A stretch of 64,000 nucleotides of DNA from Prochlorococcus sp. AG-347-J14 (GTDB lineage: Bacteria > Cyanobacteriota > Cyanobacteriia > PCC-6307 > Cyanobiaceae): NCBI GenBank assembly GCA_003281505.1, contig QCBU01000003.1, positions 62,001-126,000 on the forward strand. Reading direction: 5' to 3'. Both the position numbers and the translations under genes were made by a program. The stretch's first letter is position 1; each line of letters begins with the position of its first letter. Positions 59,147-64,000 of this stretch are shown here, piece after piece. Under the pieces are notes generated by a model that was given only the letters and a program-made list of their open reading frames with translations, did no database searches and had not been told where the DNA came from.

Positions 59147-60433
59147 ATGAAGATTATTAATAATAAAAAAGAAGCTATTGAAGAATTAAAAAGGATTTCT
59201 AATAGAACTAATTCAGAAAATAATAATAAGATAAATCTAATAGTTGAAAAAATTCTTAAAGAGGTAAAAATTTCTGGAGATACAGCAGTAGAAAAATATA
59301 CAAAAAAATTTGATGGTTTCGACCCTGATCCTATGGAAGTTAGTGAGGATCAAATAAAGAATGCATGGGATGAAATTGATAACAATTTGAAGCGCTCTCT
59401 TGAGGTAGCTCATAGAAGAATTCAAAAATTCCATGAAAAAGAAATTCCTGAATCTTTCACTATAAGAGGTGAATATGGTGATACGGTTCAAAGAAGATGG
59501 AGACCAGTTAAAAATGCAGGTATTTATATTCCTGGAGGTAGAGCTGCTTATCCAAGTACTGTATTAATGAACGCAATTCCTGCAAAAGTAGCTGGAGTTA
59601 AAGAAATAATAATGGTATCTCCTGGTAATAAAGAAGGGGAAATTAACAAAACTGTTTTAGCTGCAGCTCACTTATCAGGGATAAATAAAATATTTAGAAT
59701 TGGAGGAGCTCAAGCAATTGGTGCTTTAGCATTTGGCACTAATAAAATCAATAAAGTTGATGTTATTTCAGGTCCAGGGAATATCTATGTTACAACTGCA
59801 AAAAAACTCATTTATGGCTCAACAGGGATTGATTCTTTAGCTGGTCCTAGCGAAATATTAATTATTGCAGATGAAACAGCTCAAAGCACTCATATAGCAT
59901 CTGATCTACTAGCGCAAGCAGAACATGATCCTTTAGCTTCATCAATACTTCTAACTACATCAAAGAGACAGGCAAAAGAAGTTTTAGAAGAACTTTATAA
60001 AAAAATAGATAATCATCCAAGAAGAGAAATTTGCATGCAATCAATAGAAAATTGGGGGTTAATTGTAATTTGCGAGAACTATAAATCATGTGTTGAATTA
60101 AGTAATAACTTTGCCCCTGAACATCTAGAAATCCTTACTGAGGATTCAAATAAAATTCTTACAAGTATAGAGAATGCTGGAGCGATATTTTTAGGAAAAT
60201 GGACCCCAGAAGCTGTTGGAGATTATCTTGCTGGACCAAATCATACTTTACCGACATCAGGAAATTCTAGATTTAGCGGTTCTTTGGGGGTTGAAACTTT
60301 TATGAAAAATACCTCAATAATAGAATTTAATGAAGAAAGTTTAAAAGTTAATAGCCTTGATATTATTAATCTTGCAGAAAGTGAGGGTTTACATAGCCAC
60401 GCTAACTCAGTAAAAATAAGATTTGAAGGTTAG
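59147..60433 (+). CDS. hisD: Histidinol dehydrogenase
   Basis: Zinc NAD enzyme carrying out the last two oxidations of histidine synthesis. Visible: the [33 protein letters not shown] segment, QAIGALAFG, the signature [35 protein letters not shown] with ligand residues, and [16 protein letters not shown]. Length 428 aa is normal. Its last 4 bp overlap the convergent rpiA gene. Confidence 0.96.
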   Translation: MKIINNKKEAIEELKRISNRTNSENNNKINLIVEKILKEVKISGDTAVEKYTKKFDGFDPDPMEVSEDQIKNAWDEIDNNLKRSLEVAHRRIQKFHEKEIPESFTIRGEYGDTVQRRWRPVKNAGIYIPGGRAAYPSTVLMNAIPAKVAGVKEIIMVSPGNKEGEINKTVLAAAHLSGINKIFRIGGAQAIGALAFGTNKINKVDVISGPGNIYVTTAKKLIYGSTGIDSLAGPSEILIIADETAQSTHIASDLLAQAEHDPLASSILLTTSKRQAKEVLEELYKKIDNHPRREICMQSIENWGLIVICENYKSCVELSNNFAPEHLEILTEDSNKILTSIENAGAIFLGKWTPEAVGDYLAGPNHTLPTSGNSRFSGSLGVETFMKNTSIIEFNEESLKVNSLDIINLAESEGLHSHANSVKIRFEG

Positions 60434-61143
60434 CTAGCTCTTGAAGGTGAGTAAACTACTGGAGTTTTGTTTTCAATTTTACCAACTAATACTTTATCTG
60501 TAAGATCAACAAATAATCCATTTTCTAATACTCCTGGAATATTATTAATCTTCATTTCAATCTCTTTTGGATTATTAATACCACCATCAAACAATACATC
60601 CAAAATGAGGTTGCCTTGGTCAGTAACAACTGGGCCAGCCTTTTTAGTAGCCATTCTTAAAGAAGAACTGGCATTCATTTCTGAAATGATTTCCTGAACT
60701 TGCTTCCAAGCATTTGGAAGAACTTCAACAGGCAAAGGGAAAGATTGATTTAGATTTTGTACGAGTTTAGTTTCATCAACAACAATCATCAATTGATCAG
60801 CTTTTGATGCCACTAACTTTTCTCTAACATGGCATGCTCCTCCTCCTTTTATTAATTGATATCCTGGATCAACTTCATCTGCTCCATCAATAGCTAAATC
60901 AATTTGAGATACAGAAGCTAAATCTATAAGCGGGATATCCAGTTCAAGCGCTAAAACTTCTGATTGAAAAGAAGTTGCAACACCTTTTATATTTTGAAGT
61001 TTTCCAAGACGAATTTCATCTGCGAGGCTTTTTATCATTAACGCAGCTGTAGATCCAGATCCTAATCCGAGAATCATGTCACTCTTTACTTCTCGAATCG
61101 CTGCATCAGCAACTACTTGTTTCATTTGAGTTTGTGAATCCAA
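60430..61143 (-). CDS. rpiA: Ribose-5-phosphate isomerase A
   Basis: Interconverts ribose-5- and ribulose-5-phosphate in the Calvin and pentose phosphate cycles. Motifs: [18 protein letters not shown] with the Gly-rich phosphate site, [33 protein letters not shown] and [13 protein letters not shown]. Length 237 aa is normal for cyanobacteria. It lies in the opposite direction to hisD and 47 nt downstream of the HtrA-like gene on the same strand. Confidence 0.96.
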   Translation of the reverse strand: MDSQTQMKQVVADAAIREVKSDMILGLGSGSTAALMIKSLADEIRLGKLQNIKGVATSFQSEVLALELDIPLIDLASVSQIDLAIDGADEVDPGYQLIKGGGACHVREKLVASKADQLMIVVDETKLVQNLNQSFPLPVEVLPNAWKQVQEIISEMNASSSLRMATKKAGPVVTDQGNLILDVLFDGGINNPKEIEMKINNIPGVLENGLFVDLTDKVLVGKIENKTPVVYSPSRAS

Positions 61144-61190
61144 AATCTTTTTCTCTAATAGCTATAGATTATTAAATTTCAATGGGGTAT

Positions 61191-62321
<1,131 letters not shown>

Positions 62322-62480
62322 CTAATTAATGGTTTTTGACTTTATTGAATAAATCTAGTTCAAGAAATATATAACTGTTGTTTTTTTGTTTACATCCATA
62401 AAATACAAATTTTTAAATTTCTTCTATAGAAAAAACTGCTTTATGTGTGAGAATAATTTTAAATAAATCTTTAAATTAAT

Positions 62481-62948
62481 TTGAATAAAGAAAACAAAAG
62501 TAAACTACAAGATCTATTAAAAAAAGTTGCTATTGAACAGGATTTAGAAATTTACGATTTAGTTATACAAACTAATAAAACTCCAATTGTGATTGAAATA
62601 ATTATAAAAAAAACTAATGGAGATGACATTTCCTTAAATGATTGTGCATTATTTAATACCCCAGCATCTAACGAAATAGAAAAATCAAATCTTTTAAATT
62701 GTTCATATGTGTTAGAAATTAGTAGTCAAGGGGTCAGTGATGAATTAACCTCAGAAAGAGACTTCAAAACTTTTAAGGGTTTTCCAGTTAATGTTGAGTT
62801 AAACCAGAAGAATTCAAACGTAAAATTCCTGAATGGTTTACTTTATGAAAAGTCTAATGATTATTTAGCCATTAACATTAAAGGTAGGATAAAGAAAATC
62901 CCTTTCGATGAAGTATTAAAAATTAGTCTTTGTACCTTAAAAGATTAA
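62481..62948 (+). CDS. rimP: Ribosome maturation factor RimP
   Basis: Needed for 30S assembly. The opening [18 protein letters not shown] with later [34 protein letters not shown] follows the RimP pattern, including the SPGxDRxLxxxxDFxRFxG-type motif in a degenerate form ([15 protein letters not shown]). The start is TTG 62481; no ATG lies near. It is followed 34 nt later by nusA, its usual neighbour. Confidence 0.9.
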   Translation: MNKENKSKLQDLLKKVAIEQDLEIYDLVIQTNKTPIVIEIIIKKTNGDDISLNDCALFNTPASNEIEKSNLLNCSYVLEISSQGVSDELTSERDFKTFKGFPVNVELNQKNSNVKFLNGLLYEKSNDYLAINIKGRIKKIPFDEVLKISLCTLKD

Positions 62949-62982
62949 TTATTTTCAACCATTATCAATTTTCCCATCATAG

Positions 62983-64000
62983 ATGGCACTAGTTAATCTC
63001 CCAGGTTTAAACAATCTCATTGAAGATATTAGTGAGGAAAAAAAGTTGCCTCCTAACATCGTGGAAGCTGCCTTACGCGAAGCTCTATTAAAAGGTTACG
63101 AAAAATATAGAAGAACTTTTTATATTGGCGTCAACGAAGATCCATTTGATGAAGAATACTTTAGTAATTTCGATGTTGGACTCGATCTAGATGAAGAGGG
63201 CTATAGGGTACTTTCAAGTAAAATAATTGTAGAGGAAGTTGAAAGCGAAGATCATCAAATATCTTTACTAGAAGTTAAACAAGTGGCTGATGATGCTCAA
63301 ATAGGTGACACAGTTGTCTTAGATGTCACTCCAGAAAAAGAGGATTTTGGGCGAATGGCTGCTTCAACAACAAAGCAAGTTTTAGCCCAAAAATTAAGAG
63401 ATCAACAAAGAAAAATGATCCAAGAAGAATTTGCAGATTTGGAAGATCCCGTTTTAACTGCAAGAGTAATAAGATTTGAAAGACAATCAGTAATTATGGG
63501 AGTTAGTTCGGGTATTGGTAGACCTGAGGTAGAGGCCGAACTTCCAAAAAGAGATCAATTACCAAATGATAATTACAGAGCAAATGCAACTTTCAAAGTA
63601 TTCTTAAAAGAAGTTAGCGAAATAGCTAGAAAAGGACCACAACTTTTTGTAAGCAGAGCAAATGCTGGATTAGTCGTTTATTTATTTGAAAATGAAGTCC
63701 CAGAAATCCAAGAAGGTACAGTAAAAATTGTTGCTGTATCAAGAGAAGCAAATCCTCCTTCAAGAGCTGTTGGTCCAAGAACAAAAGTAGCTGTTGATAG
63801 CGTCGAACAAGAAGTTGACCCTGTAGGTGCGTGTATTGGAGCGAGGGGGGCAAGAATCCAACAAGTAGTAAATGAACTAAGAGGTGAAAAAATTGATGTT
63901 ATTAAATGGTCATCTGACCCCATACAGTATATTTTAAACTCTTTAAGTCCTGCGAAAGTCGATCTCGTAAGACTTGTTGACCCAGAAGGTCAACACGCTC
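62983..64000 (+). CDS. nusA: Transcription factor NusA (truncated by window end)
   Basis: The frame opens at ATG 62983 and runs past the window edge with no stop, so the true end lies beyond 64000. Residues 1-130 form the N-terminal RNA polymerase-binding domain (LPPNIVEAALREALLKGYEKYRR, VLDVTPEKEDFGRMAASTTKQVL), then the S1 domain (LTARVIRFERQSVIMGV) and the start of the KH domains (DPVGACIGARGARIQQVVNELRGEKIDVIKW). NusA controls pausing and termination. It forms the rimP-nusA unit common across bacteria. Confidence 0.95.
   Translation, partial: MALVNLPGLNNLIEDISEEKKLPPNIVEAALREALLKGYEKYRRTFYIGVNEDPFDEEYFSNFDVGLDLDEEGYRVLSSKIIVEEVESEDHQISLLEVKQVADDAQIGDTVVLDVTPEKEDFGRMAASTTKQVLAQKLRDQQRKMIQEEFADLEDPVLTARVIRFERQSVIMGVSSGIGRPEVEAELPKRDQLPNDNYRANATFKVFLKEVSEIARKGPQLFVSRANAGLVVYLFENEVPEIQEGTVKIVAVSREANPPSRAVGPRTKVAVDSVEQEVDPVGACIGARGARIQQVVNELRGEKIDVIKWSSDPIQYILNSLSPAKVDLVRLVDPEGQHA

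Overview
The window is one contiguous piece of a small, AT-rich cyanobacterial genome, almost certainly a high-light-adapted Prochlorococcus marinus. Sequence evidence: RNA polymerase beta-prime is split into rpoC1 and rpoC2; the ATP synthase has a duplicated b/b-prime pair and a cyanobacterial-type gamma subunit; there is a one-helix high-light-inducible protein, a plastid-type ribosomal protein PSRP-3/Ycf65, cyanobacteria-restricted DUF families (DUF1818, DUF2811, DUF3143, DUF3326, DUF1257/Ycf35, DUF2997), a BioK-type biotin gene, very short intergenic gaps and AT-biased codon use throughout. The strain cannot be named from this window. I saw no rRNA, tRNA, CRISPR array, prophage, transposase or integrase.

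Layout. 1-2555: an accessory-looking patch with a terminator, a degenerate copy of the start of an EVE-domain gene, three unfamiliar genes chained by ATGA overlaps, and the intact EVE gene; a 27-nt imperfect direct repeat flanks the three genes. 2563-5949: DUF2811, a gap with inverted DnaA-box-like 9-mers, DUF1818, rpoZ, an Hsp70-like gene and pyrR. 6089-12637: gpmI, secG, groES-groEL, the beta-epsilon ATP synthase operon and ycf65. 12745-20457: a 52-aa protein, pepP, a CNNM-like membrane protein, a GTPase, nadD-nadE, DUF3326 and a 2Fe-2S ferredoxin. 20474-26207: the large ATP synthase operon (I, a, c, b-prime, b, delta, alpha, gamma) on the minus strand, with conspicuous stem-loops on both sides of the subunit c gene.

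26472-37503: ftsW, the cytochrome c assembly pair ccdA-ccsB, queF, a small protein plus glnB (PII) behind an NtcA-like site, a TlyA-type rRNA methyltransferase, purB, fumC and a Ski2-like helicase. 37643-42207: a tight biotin operon bioF-bioK-bioC-bioD-bioA. 42216-48261: DUF3143, a DnaJ-like membrane protein, rsmG, an aldo/keto reductase with DUF2997-DUF1257-ferredoxin, a HEAT-repeat protein, a 48-aa membrane protein, rlmN and an HLIP. 48317-59023: rpsT-tatD-rpoB-rpoC1-rpoC2. 59147-64000: hisD, rpiA, an HtrA-type protease, rimP and the start of nusA.

Most of this is conserved core genome. The least ordinary signals are the repeat-bounded cassette at the left edge, the mutually exclusive stem-loops in the atpB-atpE leader, the inverted DnaA-box pair, the aldo/keto reductase that appears to have lost its Fe-S cysteines, a start-codon-adjacent hairpin at queF, and four small genes of about 50 codons that are easily missed.
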